A DNA stretch of 38,962 bases from Sphingomonas parva (ex Maeng et al. 2020) (GCF_004564275.1 NZ_SPDV01000069.1:1-38962), one strand, 5' to 3'; positions 13,948 to 22,954 are shown, counted from the first letter of the stretch. Notes: a model not told the origin generated them from the letters alone. Numbers and translations: made by a program.

Positions 13948-15764
13948 TCTTCCTGCGGCGCAGGCGCGGGCTGCGGCGCCTCGGCCGCCGGACGCCCGTC
14001 GCGCTCGCCGAGCGGATTTTCGGGCGTGAACATGCGGTGGCTGAGGGCGTGGAGATCGCCGGACTCGCTCTGTCCCTGGAGCCGCTCGCGGTCGCGGGCA
14101 CGATATTCCTCCTCGACGCGCCTCACCTCCTCGGCGTCGACACCGAAAAAGGTCAGCGCCTCGCGTCCCATCAGCACCGCCGATTCGAACACCTCGCGGA
14201 TCACGAACGAAAGGTCGGCGGCGGCAAGATCGATCAGGTGCAGGCGGTCGAACGCCCGGACGAACACCGCGGCCTGGGGAAAGGCTTCGAGAATCGGCTC
14301 GAGCCGGTGTGCGGTCAGCCACTTGCCATCGATGCAGAACAGGATCGCCTTCGCCTCGGCGGCTCCCGCCAGGCGCAGCAGGTCGAGCCGGGTGCCGTCG
14401 CCATAATAGACCTTCAGCCCGAAGCTGCCGCTGAGCTCGATCTGCGACGGCTTCGAATCGATCAGCGTGACGCTGATCCCTTTCGCCATCAGCATCTGGG
14501 CCACGGTCTGGCCGAACCGGCCATAGCCGACGACGATGGCGCTGGTCTCCGGCGATTCCTCGGGCCCGACGAGGCCGTCGCCGTCGCCGCGGTGGCTGCG
14601 CCGGTCCATCCAGTCGTTCAGCATCATCAGGAACGGCGTCGATGCCATGGAGGCCGTGACGACGGCGCTGAACAGGGTCGCGGCCTCCGGCGCGATCAGG
14701 GCGGAGCTTTGCGCCGCGGCAAAAAGGACGAAGGCGAACTCGCCGCCCTGGCTGAGCAGGAGGCCAAGCTTCAGGGCCTGGCGCTTCTCGATGCGGAAGA
14801 TGCGCGCCAGCGCATAGAGCACCACCGCCTTCACCGCGATCAGGCCGAGCGCCATACCGATCACGAACAGGGGCCGGCTGGCGATCGCATCGAGATCGAG
14901 CATCATGCCGACCGCGACGAAGAACATGCCGAGCAGGATCGAGCGGAACGGATCGATGTCCGCCTCGAGCTCGTGCCGGTAGGGCGAATCGGCGAGCATC
15001 ACGCCGGCGATGAAGGCCCCGAGCGCCGTCGAAAGGTGCAGCGACTCCATCACCGCCGCGCTGGCGAGAACGATGAAAAGGCCGGCGACGATGAACAGCT
15101 CGCGCTCCGAAATCCGGCCGACCAGGCGGAACAGCGGGTTGATCACGAAATGGCCGACGGCGACCAGGCCGACGATCGCGGCGACCGTATAGCCGGCGAG
15201 CACCAGCCCGGACGGCGCGCTCGGATCGACGGGCGCGCGCGAGAGCGCGGCAATGATGGTGATCAGCGGCACGATCGAGAGATCCTGGAAGAGCAGGATC
15301 GAGAAGGCGCGCTCTCCGGGCCGCGTGTTGATCGAACCGTCGGAACGCAGGCTCGGCAACACCTGGGCCGTCGAGGACAGCGCGAGCGGCAGCCCGATGG
15401 CGAGTGACGCGGCAACGCTCAAGCCGGTGGCGAGGTAGACGAGCCCGCTGATTGCCAGGCCGGCGACGGCCACCTGCAGCAGCCCGAGCCCAAAGATATC
15501 CTCCTTCAGCCGCCACAAGCGGCTCGGATTGAGCTCCAGCCCGACCAGGAACAGCAGGAGGACGATGCCGAAGTCGGCGACGTGGAGCACCTCCTCGGGG
15601 GCGTTGATCAGGCCAAGACCGTCGGGGCCGATCAGCGCGCCGGCGAGCAGATAGCCGAGCACGGCGCCGAGCCCGAGGCGCCGGAACACCATGACGAAGA
15701 CGAGAGCCGCGCCGAGGATGATCACGCCGTCCCGGAGCAAGAGGTCGGTGGCGGAGCTCTCCAT
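13944..15764 (-). CDS. KefB/KefC-like monovalent cation:proton antiporter (CPA2)
   Basis: The 606-aa inner-membrane protein has a CPA2 transporter domain of about 12-13 transmembrane helices (residues 10-390). These include the GYLLAGALIGPDGLGL opening, ALSSTAQVLPSL and LFQDLSIVPL helix motifs and the KLGLLLSQGGEFAFVLF segment. A cytoplasmic Rossmann-type TrkA-N domain (about 405-520; VVGYGRFGQTVAQMLMAKG) and an acidic C-terminal tail follow. Homologues export K+ (or Na+) in exchange for protons, some gated by glutathione adducts binding the TrkA-N domain. The ATG shares one base with the stop of the upstream scaffold gene, so they are probably coupled. Family assignment is firm; the ion is not. 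Confidence 0.9.
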   Translation of the reverse strand: MESSATDLLLRDGVIILGAALVFVMVFRRLGLGAVLGYLLAGALIGPDGLGLINAPEEVLHVADFGIVLLLFLVGLELNPSRLWRLKEDIFGLGLLQVAVAGLAISGLVYLATGLSVAASLAIGLPLALSSTAQVLPSLRSDGSINTRPGERAFSILLFQDLSIVPLITIIAALSRAPVDPSAPSGLVLAGYTVAAIVGLVAVGHFVINPLFRLVGRISERELFIVAGLFIVLASAAVMESLHLSTALGAFIAGVMLADSPYRHELEADIDPFRSILLGMFFVAVGMMLDLDAIASRPLFVIGMALGLIAVKAVVLYALARIFRIEKRQALKLGLLLSQGGEFAFVLFAAAQSSALIAPEAATLFSAVVTASMASTPFLMMLNDWMDRRSHRGDGDGLVGPEESPETSAIVVGYGRFGQTVAQMLMAKGISVTLIDSKPSQIELSGSFGLKVYYGDGTRLDLLRLAGAAEAKAILFCIDGKWLTAHRLEPILEAFPQAAVFVRAFDRLHLIDLAAADLSFVIREVFESAVLMGREALTFFGVDAEEVRRVEEEYRARDRERLQGQSESGDLHALSHRMFTPENPLGERDGRPAAEAPQPAPAPQED

Positions 15765-16219
15765 CAGCGCATCGCCCCGCTCGGCTGCGGCGTTGCCGCG
15801 GCGGCACGGGCGGCGGCTTCGGCCACCGCCTCGAAGGCGAGCAGGATCGAAGGGTGGCGTGCCGGGAAGCCGCGGGCGACGGCCAGCGCGTCCAGGCCGG
15901 GCCAGGTCCCGACATCCTCCCGCCGGCCGGCGAGAAAGCCGGAGAGCGCGTCGCGCGCCGCGGCGAGTTCAGCCACCGTCGTGCCCAGAGCATGCGCCCC
16001 CATCAGGCTGGCAGCCGCCTGGCCGAGCGCGCAGGCGCTCACCTCCTGGCCGAGCGCGGTTACCCTCCCCTCGGCGTCGAGCATGACATCGACGGTCACG
16101 CGGCTGCCGCAGACCGGGGAACGCCGCTCGGCGCTGCCCTGGGGCGCGGCCAGGCGGCCGGCATGCGGGATCGATGCGGCGAGGCGGAGGATTTCGCGAT
16201 TGTAGAGAGCGCTGGGCAC
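15764..16219 (-). CDS. IscU/NifU-type iron-sulfur cluster scaffold-like protein
   Basis: The 151-aa protein has the IscU/NifU N-terminal fold pattern: LYNREILRLAASIPHAGRL, then SPVCGSRV with Cys37, and QEVSACALGQAAAS with Cys63. In classic IscU a third Cys lies near 105-125; here the matching segment FPARHPSILLAFEAV has Ser124 and no Cys. A partial scaffold or carrier role is therefore possible, with a different third ligand, but canonical three-Cys chemistry is not supported. It is encoded just upstream of, and overlapping by one base, the KefB-like antiporter gene. It starts at the ATG with complement 16217-16219. Confidence 0.8.
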   Translation of the reverse strand: MPSALYNREILRLAASIPHAGRLAAPQGSAERRSPVCGSRVTVDVMLDAEGRVTALGQEVSACALGQAAASLMGAHALGTTVAELAAARDALSGFLAGRREDVGTWPGLDALAVARGFPARHPSILLAFEAVAEAAARAAAATPQPSGAMR

Positions 16220-16352
16220 GCTGCGCCTATATTATGCGCCCGGGCCGAGCGCCACCCGCCGTGCCAGCGGCGAAAGGAGCCTGTCTGCTCCGACAGGCGC
16301 CCTCCGCGCGGCTGGGCTGGAACGGCCGTTTCTCGCTCTCTAGGCTCGAGGC

Positions 16353-16637
16353 ATGAAAAGCCTGCTCTTCCTGCTCGCGCTTCAGGTTCCGTTCCTGCTG
16401 TTCATGTGGCTGGTGCCGCCCGAGCAGCGCGCCCCTTCGCGCAAGGTCGGTGCCTGGCTGCTCGCCGGCCTCTCCCTCCTCGCCGCGATCGCCGGTGTCT
16501 ACTTCCGTGCGCACGGAGACGGGTTCGCCGTCGCCTGCTTCGTCTTCGCGATCTGTGCCGCACTCGCTGCGGCGGCGCGGGCGAAAGGCTGGATCGGGCC
16601 ACCCGACCGGGAGCGTCACGATGGCTCCGGCGGCTGA
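16353..16637 (+). CDS. Small three-helix membrane protein, unknown function
   Basis: The 94-aa product has three hydrophobic segments at about 3-21 (ending at PPEQR), 32-50 and 58-74, separated by short charged turns, and a polar tail (PPDRERHDGSGG). It looks like a small inner-membrane protein. No family is recognised. The ribosome-binding sequence (GGCTCGAGGC before ATG 16353) is only moderate. It is preceded by a divergent intergenic region of 133 bp containing a small GCCTGTC/GACAGGC hairpin, and followed by the glycine-zipper gene in the same direction. Confidence 0.6.
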   Translation: MKSLLFLLALQVPFLLFMWLVPPEQRAPSRKVGAWLLAGLSLLAAIAGVYFRAHGDGFAVACFVFAICAALAAAARAKGWIGPPDRERHDGSGG

Positions 16638-16741
16638 ACGCCAGCTTACGGCCGCGTTCAGCAAGGACTCAATGCTGCCGCCCCAGGATGATTCGGGAGA
16701 GTGGGAGAGCCCGCCGCGCAAGCGGTGAAAAGGAGTAGAAC

Positions 16742-17083
16742 ATGCTTAGGAAGATCGCCCTCGGAACCGCCGCCGCGCTGACCATGGCCAGTGCCGTCCC
16801 CGCCGCGGCCGATGCCCATCCGCGCGGCCGCGCCCATGGCTATTACAACAACTCCGCCCATGCCCGGGCCTATTACGGCAATCGCTATGACCAGCGCCGT
16901 ACCGCCTATCGCGCCACCCGCTGCCGGTCCGGCACGACCGGGGCGATCGTCGGCGGCGCCGCCGGCGCGCTGCTCGGCCGCGAGATCGCCGGCCGGGGGG
17001 ATCGTACCCTCGGCACCATCCTGGGCGGCGCCGCGGGCGCGCTCGGCGGCCGCGCGCTCACGCGGGATCGCAACTGCCGCTGA
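16742..17083 (+). CDS. Glycine-zipper 2TM-domain exported protein
   Basis: A 113-aa protein with a signal peptide (residues 1-23, ending at AAADA), a His/Tyr/Arg-rich segment and then two glycine-zipper hairpins: TTGAIVGGAAGALLGREIAG and TLGTILGGAAGALGGRALTR. This is the 2TM glycine-zipper arrangement seen in Rickettsia 17-kDa-antigen-like and related envelope proteins, where the helices pack closely in a membrane. AAAGGAGT is well placed before ATG 16742. The function in sphingomonads is not established. A terminator-like hairpin follows 26 bp after the stop. Confidence 0.8.
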   Translation: MLRKIALGTAAALTMASAVPAAADAHPRGRAHGYYNNSAHARAYYGNRYDQRRTAYRATRCRSGTTGAIVGGAAGALLGREIAGRGDRTLGTILGGAAGALGGRALTRDRNCR

Positions 17084-17108
17084 TCTCCGACCGTCCGCAC
17101 CCGCCGCA

Positions 17109-17135
17109 CGGCCGGCCGCGCAGCGCGGCCGGCCG
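17109..17135 (+). terminator. Terminator-like hairpin after glycine-zipper gene
   Basis: A perfect 12-bp all-GC stem (CGGCCGGCCGCG, loop CAG, then its complement) starts 26 bp after the stop and is followed by CATTCTCCTCC. The tail is only weakly T-rich, so termination is likely but not certain. Confidence 0.55.
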
Positions 17136-17304
17136 CATTCTCCTCCCGGTGCAGCGCTGATCGCGTCGAGTCAGCGCAGCCGCGCAGAAATCCCGGCCGT
17201 TCATCCTCGGGCTGCGACCGGCCGCCGCGCCATTCTGGTTCCGATGCCAGGTCAACCGATCCCGACGTCGCGCGTTGCACGTAGCGAGAGGAGAGGAGAG
17301 CCTC

Positions 17305-19110
17305 ATGGCAACCAGGAACGCGGACACGCGCGCTCCGTCCGAAGTGGCGGGAACCACCGACTCCGGGATCCCCGTCATAGGCCCCGTCTTATGGGGCACG
17401 CATTGCTGCCTCTTCTTCGAGACCGTCGAGGATTATCTCGCGGTCGTCGCCCGTTATTTCAGCGCGGCACTCGAAAACGGCCAATACTGCCTCTGGATTC
17501 TCTCCGGGCGGCTCTCTCCCGACGAAGCCCAGGCGGCAATGGAGCGGCTGGTGCCCGCCGCGAAAGAGGCTTTCGCCAGAGGGGCGATCGAGATCGCGCG
17601 CGCGGTGGACCTTGGCTTCCGGGAGAGGCCCTTCCCGCGCGACGCGCTGTTCCGGACGTTCGAGCAGAAGCTCGAGCAGGCGCTGGCGCAAGGATTCGAA
17701 GGGATGCGCGTCGCCGGTGAGGTCGCCTCGATGATGCACGACGATCTGGCGGCGCTGTCCGATCTCGAATGCACGATCAACCGCAAGCTTCAGGACAGCA
17801 AGGTGGTCATGCTCTGCTGCTATTGCCTGGGCAGCGCGAGCGGCGGCCAGGTCTTCCGCTTCGCGAGCAGCCACGAATTCGCCGTCGGACGCTGCCACGG
17901 CGAGTGGCAGGTCATGGAGGTCTCCCAGGCGGTCGGAGCCGGTGCTCAGATCAAGCGCCTCAACCTGGATCTGACCCGTCGGATCGGCCAGCGGACGCGA
18001 CAGCTGCAGACCGTCAACGACGCGCTGGTCGACAGCGAGGAGCTGTTCCGCTTCATCGCCGAGAACATGACCGACGTCATCGCTCTCTACGACACCGAGG
18101 GGCGGACCATCTACGTCAGTCCCTCTGCCCCGCTGAAGGGCCGATCGATCCAGGACATGCTGCAGGAGGCCGTCCGACCGGAAGACCGGCCGTGGCTGCA
18201 ACGCTGCTGGGAGCGCGCGGTCAGCGGAGAGCAGGTGACGATGACGCTGCGGTACCTCCATCCCGAGGGCAGCTGGCACTGGCTCGAATCGACCGCGGTG
18301 CCGGTCCATTACCGCGGCCGGCCGCACGTCCTCAGCGTCAGCCGTGACGTCAGCGCCCGCCGCGCGCTCGAGGAGCAGCTCCAGCATGCGCAGAAGATGG
18401 AAGCGCTCGGCCGGCTGGCGGGAGGCGTCGCCCATGATTTCAACAACGTGCTGACCGCCATCTTCGGCTTCGCGGCGGTGCTGCGCCGGCAAGTCGCGCC
18501 GGACAGCAACGCGCAGGAGGCGATCGAGGAGATCAGGAATTCGGCCGAGCGGGCGCGCAAGCTCACCCGGCAGCTCCTCACCTTCGCGCGACGCGACGTC
18601 CAGGAACCGCAGATGATCGACGCCGCCGCCGTGATCCGCGAGGTCGAAGGCATGCTGAGACTCGTCGTGCGCGAGGAGGTGGCATTCTCTGTGGAGCTTC
18701 CTGTGGAGCCTCTTCCGATCACGATCGATCCCGTCTCGCTCGAGCAGGTGCTGATGAACCTGGTGGTCAACGCGAGCGATGCCACGCCTCCCGGCGGCAG
18801 GATCGTGGTGCGATGCGATCGCCTGGAAGCCGCCGCTGGGGCGATCGGCACGCCCGCTTTCGTGGAAGCGGGCGCCTATGTCCGGATCGAGGTCGCGGAC
18901 ACCGGTTCCGGTCTCCTGCCCGAGGTGGCGGAGCGCGCATTCGAGCCCTTCTTCACCACCAAGACGGCCGGGCAGGGAACCGGCCTCGGTCTCTCGACCG
19001 TCTTCGGGATCGTCAAGCAGGCCGGCGGCTACGTCTGGATCGACAGCGAGCCGGAACAGGGCACGAGAGTCTCGATCGTGTTTCCGGCAGCGGACCAGAG
19101 CCCGGCCTAG
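17305..19110 (+). CDS. Soluble hybrid sensor histidine kinase: MEDS-PAS-HisKA-HATPase
   Basis: The 601-aa protein has no transmembrane segment. Residues 28-205 form a MEDS-type sensory domain (WGTHCCLFFETVEDYLAVVARYF opening, FASSHEFAVG near its end), the DcmR-like domain implicated in sensing hydrocarbon derivatives. A coiled linker (211-240), a PAS domain (about 243-350) and a HisKA domain with phospho-acceptor His377 (GGVAHDFNN) follow. A HATPase domain has the N box around Asn485-Asn489, and DTGSGLLPE, FFTTK and GTGLGLST. It should autophosphorylate and signal to a response regulator, but none is adjacent; candidates in the window are the single-domain regulator at 38115 and, less likely, the Glu-substituted one at 1189. 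ATG 17305 is preceded by a strong GAGGAGAGGAGAG. Confidence 0.9.
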   Translation: MATRNADTRAPSEVAGTTDSGIPVIGPVLWGTHCCLFFETVEDYLAVVARYFSAALENGQYCLWILSGRLSPDEAQAAMERLVPAAKEAFARGAIEIARAVDLGFRERPFPRDALFRTFEQKLEQALAQGFEGMRVAGEVASMMHDDLAALSDLECTINRKLQDSKVVMLCCYCLGSASGGQVFRFASSHEFAVGRCHGEWQVMEVSQAVGAGAQIKRLNLDLTRRIGQRTRQLQTVNDALVDSEELFRFIAENMTDVIALYDTEGRTIYVSPSAPLKGRSIQDMLQEAVRPEDRPWLQRCWERAVSGEQVTMTLRYLHPEGSWHWLESTAVPVHYRGRPHVLSVSRDVSARRALEEQLQHAQKMEALGRLAGGVAHDFNNVLTAIFGFAAVLRRQVAPDSNAQEAIEEIRNSAERARKLTRQLLTFARRDVQEPQMIDAAAVIREVEGMLRLVVREEVAFSVELPVEPLPITIDPVSLEQVLMNLVVNASDATPPGGRIVVRCDRLEAAAGAIGTPAFVEAGAYVRIEVADTGSGLLPEVAERAFEPFFTTKTAGQGTGLGLSTVFGIVKQAGGYVWIDSEPEQGTRVSIVFPAADQSPA

Positions 19111-19125
19111 CGCAACAGCGGCGCG

Positions 19126-19356
19126 TCAGCCGGCGGTGACGAACGGCTGGCTGAGCCGGACATCGTCGAGAAGCCGCTCGATCGCCGATATTTCGGCGGC
19201 GCTGCCGGACGGAGACACCGACCAGTTGCAATGGGGGTGCGTGGCGCGATCCCGGACCTTCACGGGGCCGATCGCAATCCGCCACTGCCGGCGTGTCCCG
19301 CCACGGGTGCGCACCAAAGAGGTAATCAGGAGGTCCTGCAGCTCGCTCGCCTTCAT
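19126..19356 (-). CDS. Conserved-looking small hypothetical protein
   Basis: A 76-aa protein starting MKASELQDLLITSLV, rich in Arg and Trp, with a compact hydrophilic pattern (RQWRIAIGPVKVRD, then HPHCNWSVSPSGS). It is probably a soluble basic protein; no family is recognised. A start 12 codons upstream (88 aa) is possible. It converges on the histidine-kinase gene with a 15-bp gap. The 3' end of the dispersed repeat lies about 80 bp upstream of its start. Codon-position GC looks coding, but I rank it moderate because it is short. Confidence 0.6.
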   Translation of the reverse strand: MKASELQDLLITSLVRTRGGTRRQWRIAIGPVKVRDRATHPHCNWSVSPSGSAAEISAIERLLDDVRLSQPFVTAG

Positions 19357-19437
19357 TCGATCCGCTTTGCTGATGGAGCGATCGAATGGCAATCGCGCTC
19401 GTATCCGGCTGACCCCTGCGCGGCTACACCAAGAGCC

Positions 19438-19550
19438 CCTCAGGCTGAATCAGCCTGAGGCCTGAATACTGGTCTCAACCATCTGAATAGAGCGCGATTC
19501 ACGGCATCGGCGGAAGCGCGAAGCGCTGCCACCTCAGCCGATCGCGCTCT
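19438..19550 (-). repeat. Dispersed composite repeat, copy 2 (inverted relative to copy 1)
   Basis: The reverse complement contains, in order, the same blocks as copy 1: CGATCGGCTGAGG, AGCGCTTCGCGC, a TGAATCGCGCTCT block (one base different from copy 1), CAGATGGT, GAGACCAG and the palindrome CCTCAGGCTGA/TCAGCCTGAGG (19438-19460). In addition this copy has perfect 10-bp inverted ends AGAGCGCGAT at 19489-19498 and ATCGCGCTCT at 19541-19550, enclosing an inner hairpin around GCGCGAAGCGCT (19516-19527). It begins at the TAG stop of cysS, just as copy 1 begins after a TAG stop, and lies between convergent or tandem gene ends. Confidence 0.8.
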
Positions 19551-20862
19551 AAGCGCGGCGCCAGGTCGTGCCGGAGGGCCCGTCCTCCAGGACAATGCCC
19601 TCCGCCGCGAGCTCGGCGCGGATCCGATCGGCCTCGGCGAAGTCTCGCGCCTTCTTGGCCTCGGCGCGCGCGGAGACGAGGCCGTCGATGCGCGAGTCCC
19701 CCTCGCCCTGGAACCAGGCGGCCCCGCTGTCGTCGAGCAGTCCGAGCAATCGGCCGGACGCCTTCAGCACCGCCGGATCGTCGATCGCGGACAGGCGCGA
19801 GATCGCCAGCGGCGTGTTGAGATCGTCCGTCAGGGCTGCCAGCACCGCCGGATCCACCGTCCCCGGAGACGCCTCACCCGCCAGGCGATAGAGCCGGTCG
19901 AGCGTCGCCTTGCTCTGGGCAAGCAGGGACGAGGTCCATTCGAGCGGCTGGCGATAATGCGCCGAGAGCAAGGCGAAGCGCATCGTCTCGCCCTTGTGCC
20001 CCTCCCCCAGGAGCTCCGCGACGGTGACGACGTTGCCGAGGCTCTTCGACATCTTCTCCGTGCCCATCGACAGGAAGCCGTTGTGCACCCAGTAGCGGGC
20101 GAGCGGCGCGCCGCCATGGGCGCAGCGGCTCTGGGCGAGCTCGTTCTCGTGGTGCGGAAAGATCAGATCGAGCCCGCCGCCGTGGATGTCGATGGTCGGG
20201 CCGAGGTGGCGCTCGATCATCGCCGAGCATTCGATGTGCCAGCCGGGCCGGCCGCGGCCCCAGGGGCTGTCCCAGCCGATCACGCCCGGATCGGACGGCT
20301 TCCACAGCACGAAGTCGGCCGGATCCTTCTTGTAGGATGCGACCTCGACGCGGGCGCCGGCGATCATCGCCTCCCGGTCGCGGCGGCCGAGGGCGCCGTA
20401 TTGCGGGTCGGACGGGACGTGGAAGAGCACGTGGCCGTCCGCCTCATAGGCATTGCCTGAGGCGACGAGCCGCTCGATCAGCGCCACCATCTCGGCCACG
20501 TTCTCGGTCGCATGCGGGGCGAGGCTCGGCGGCCTCACGCCCAGAGCGCCCATGTCGGCGAGATAGAAGTCCTCGAAGCGACGGGTGATGACGCCCGGAT
20601 CGACCTCCTCGCGGCGCGCGGCGTCGATGATCTTGTCATCCACGTCAGTGACGTTGCGCGCATAGACCAGGCTGTCCTCGCCGTAGACGTGGCGGAGCAG
20701 CCGGGCGAGCACGTCGAACACGACGGCCGGCCGCGCATTCCCGATATGGGCACGATTGTAAACGGTCGGCCCGCACACATACATCGTCACCCGTGCCGGA
20801 TCGGCGGGAACGAAAAGGCGCTTCTCGCGCGCCATCGTGTCGTGAAGGCGGATCTCGGTCAT
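19549..20862 (-). CDS. cysS: Cysteinyl-tRNA synthetase
   Basis: The 437-aa class I synthetase charges tRNA-Cys. It contains the HIGH-type motif [16 protein letters not shown] with its zinc-ligand Cys, further zinc-site residues in WHIECSAM and [12 protein letters not shown], and KMSKS ([11 protein letters not shown]), followed by the helical anticodon-binding region. The length is slightly less than E. coli CysS (461 aa). The ATG (complement 20860-20862) is chosen because it overlaps the stop of the cvpA gene upstream as ATGA; an extension to 21009 runs through cvpA. The gene order radA-cvpA-cysS on the minus strand suggests at least a cvpA-cysS operon. Its stop codon touches the dispersed repeat. 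Confidence 0.97.
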   Translation of the reverse strand: MTEIRLHDTMAREKRLFVPADPARVTMYVCGPTVYNRAHIGNARPAVVFDVLARLLRHVYGEDSLVYARNVTDVDDKIIDAARREEVDPGVITRRFEDFYLADMGALGVRPPSLAPHATENVAEMVALIERLVASGNAYEADGHVLFHVPSDPQYGALGRRDREAMIAGARVEVASYKKDPADFVLWKPSDPGVIGWDSPWGRGRPGWHIECSAMIERHLGPTIDIHGGGLDLIFPHHENELAQSRCAHGGAPLARYWVHNGFLSMGTEKMSKSLGNVVTVAELLGEGHKGETMRFALLSAHYRQPLEWTSSLLAQSKATLDRLYRLAGEASPGTVDPAVLAALTDDLNTPLAISRLSAIDDPAVLKASGRLLGLLDDSGAAWFQGEGDSRIDGLVSARAEAKKARDFAEADRIRAELAAEGIVLEDGPSGTTWRRA

Positions 20863-21419
20863 TCGCTCTCGTTCTTCGGCTCGGCCTCGTCCGCCGGCGC
20901 CTGCCTGTATTTGGGGTCCGTGGGCCGGCCGCGGCGCCACTCGACGAAATCGACGATTGCGCGGCCGCTCGCCGAGAGCAATGGATAGGTGCGCGACTGG
21001 GCCATCCACTCCGGCCGCGTCGACTCCCGCCCCCAGATCGTGTCGTAGACGAGGTTGGCGCCGAGATAGAGCAGGGTCGCGCCGATCAGGCCTTTCAGCG
21101 CGCCGAAGCCGCCGCCGAGAACCCGGTCGACCGGTCCGATGACCGAGCGCTTGACGCCGCCGCCGACCTGGCGCGCGACCAGCTTGCCGATGAAGAAGGT
21201 GATGCCGAAGACGAGCGCGAAGGCGAGCACCGCCGCGCCGGGCCTCGTGCCGACCGGCCCTTCCAGCAGATCGGTGGTCGGGCCGTGCAGCAATTTCAGG
21301 AAGACGATGGCGACGATCCAGGCGGCAAGGCTCAGGACCTCGCCGACGAAGCCTTTCAGGACGCCGGTGACGAGCCCTCCGCCGACGAGGAGCAGAACGA
21401 TGATGTCGAGCGCGGTCAT
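20859..21419 (-). CDS. CvpA family membrane protein
   Basis: The 186-aa protein has four predicted transmembrane helices (about 4-22, 28-45, 62-82 and 100-122) with the CvpA pattern: an [23 protein letters not shown] opening and [18 protein letters not shown] in the third loop. A charged cytoplasmic tail of about 60 residues ends in acidic repeats. Homologues are needed for colicin V production in E. coli and envelope integrity in several bacteria. It lies downstream of radA and overlaps cysS (4 bp), so it is likely cotranscribed with cysS. Confidence 0.9.
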   Translation of the reverse strand: MTALDIIVLLLVGGGLVTGVLKGFVGEVLSLAAWIVAIVFLKLLHGPTTDLLEGPVGTRPGAAVLAFALVFGITFFIGKLVARQVGGGVKRSVIGPVDRVLGGGFGALKGLIGATLLYLGANLVYDTIWGRESTRPEWMAQSRTYPLLSASGRAIVDFVEWRRGRPTDPKYRQAPADEAEPKNESE

Positions 21420-21491
21420 GCTGCGGGTGCTAATCGGAGAATGTGGCGGAGAAAAGGTGGGTCCGGCGCACGCGACGGGACGGACGGGGCG

Positions 21492-22865
21492 TCAGCCGCG
21501 CCCCAGCAGACTGTCGACGAGCTCGCCCAGGCTTCGGAACGAGGTCAGGGCCATTCCGGCCTTGTCCTCCTTGAGCGAGGCCGGGACGAGCGCACGCTCG
21601 AAGCCGAGCTTGGCGGCCTCCTTGAGGCGGAGGCCGCCGTGGGCGACCGGCCGGATCTCGCCGGAGAGCGCGACCTCGCCGAAAGCGACCGCCTCGGTCG
21701 GCACCGGCCGCTCGGACAGGGCGGAGACCAAGGCCGCGGCGACGGCGAGATCGGCCGCAGGATCGCTGATCCTGTAGCCGCCGGCGATGTTGAGATAGAC
21801 TTCCGCAGTCGAGAAGCTGAGCCCGCAGCGCGCTTCCAGCACCGCGAGGATCATTGCGAGGCGGCCGCTGTCCCAGCCGACCACCGCCCGGCGCGGCGTG
21901 GCGCCGCTGGCGAGGCGGACGGTGAGCGCCTGGATCTCCACCAGGACGGGCCTCGTGCCCTCCAGCGCCGGGAAGACCACGGCGCCGGAAACGGCCTCGC
22001 CGCGATGGGTGAGGAACAGAGCGGACGGATTGCCGACCTCGTCCAGCCCCTCCTCGCCCATGGCGAAGACACCGATCTCCTCCGTCCCGCCGAAGCGGTT
22101 CTTCACCGCCCGCAGGATGCGATATTGATGGCTGCGCTCGCCTTCGAAGGCGAGCACCGTGTCGACCATGTGCTCGAGGACCCGCGGCCCGGCGATCGAC
22201 CCGTCCTTGGTGACGTGTCCGACCAGGATCAGCGCGCTTCCGCTCTCCTTGGCGTAGCGGATCAGCTCGCCGGCCGAGGCGCGCACCTGGCTGACCGTCC
22301 CCGGCGCGCCCTCGATCAGATCGCTGTGCATCGTCTGGATGGAATCGATGATCAGCAGCGCCGGCGGCGCACTTTCCTCCAGGGTAGTGAGGATGTCCCG
22401 GACGGACGTTGCCGCGGCGAGCCGAACCGGCGCGGCACCGACGCCGAGCCGCCGCGCGCGGAGGCGGACCTGGTCCGTCGCTTCCTCGCCCGAGATGTAC
22501 GCGACCGAGAGGCCCCTCCCCGCGATCCGCGCCGCCGCCTGGAGCAGCAGGGTCGATTTGCCGATGCCGGGATCGCCCCCGATCAGCGTCGCCGATCCTG
22601 CGACCAGCCCGCCGCCGAGCGCCCGATCGAACTCGGCGATGCCGGTGGACGTGCGCGCCGGAAGCGCGATATCGGTGTCGAGCCCGACCAGCTCCACTCT
22701 CTGGCCGCCGCCGCGCAGGTTGTGGCGGGCCGAGAAAGGCGTGACCACGGCGCCCGCATCCTCGACGAGGGTGTTCCACTCGGAGCAATCGGGGCACTGG
22801 CCTTGCCAGCGGCTCTGCACCGAGCCGCAGACCTGACAGACATAACGTTTACGCGGTTTCGCCAT
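21492..22865 (-). CDS. radA: DNA repair protein RadA
   Basis: The 457-aa protein has all RadA landmarks: a four-Cys zinc finger (Cys10, Cys13, Cys24, Cys27), the P-loop GGDPGIGKST at 96-105, the RadA-specific KNRFG at 255-259, and a C-terminal Lon-protease-like domain (from about 280) that lacks proteolytic function. RadA is a branch-migration helicase-like ATPase working with RecA in recombinational repair. The ATG (complement 22863-22865) gives MAKPRKRYVCQVCG, the typical start. The gene is divergent from the HPF-like gene and precedes cvpA by 72 bp on the same strand. Confidence 0.97.
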   Translation of the reverse strand: MAKPRKRYVCQVCGSVQSRWQGQCPDCSEWNTLVEDAGAVVTPFSARHNLRGGGQRVELVGLDTDIALPARTSTGIAEFDRALGGGLVAGSATLIGGDPGIGKSTLLLQAAARIAGRGLSVAYISGEEATDQVRLRARRLGVGAAPVRLAAATSVRDILTTLEESAPPALLIIDSIQTMHSDLIEGAPGTVSQVRASAGELIRYAKESGSALILVGHVTKDGSIAGPRVLEHMVDTVLAFEGERSHQYRILRAVKNRFGGTEEIGVFAMGEEGLDEVGNPSALFLTHRGEAVSGAVVFPALEGTRPVLVEIQALTVRLASGATPRRAVVGWDSGRLAMILAVLEARCGLSFSTAEVYLNIAGGYRISDPAADLAVAAALVSALSERPVPTEAVAFGEVALSGEIRPVAHGGLRLKEAAKLGFERALVPASLKEDKAGMALTSFRSLGELVDSLLGRG

Positions 22866-22954
22866 CGCGCAACGGTTAGCCGCGCGGCCGCGCCCCAGCC
22901 AGCGTTTTCGAGGGAACCACCGCGCTGCGGCTGGCATTGATCCTCCAGCCAGCG

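Noticed and set aside
13051-15993. 980-aa open frame on the minus strand
   Set aside because: It is antisense or out of frame with aroB and the antiporter gene, both of which have clear family motifs; long stop-free shadow frames are expected at this GC content.
20793-22940. 715-aa plus-strand frame opposite cysS, cvpA and radA
   Set aside because: Spans three well-defined genes and has no domain-like pattern.
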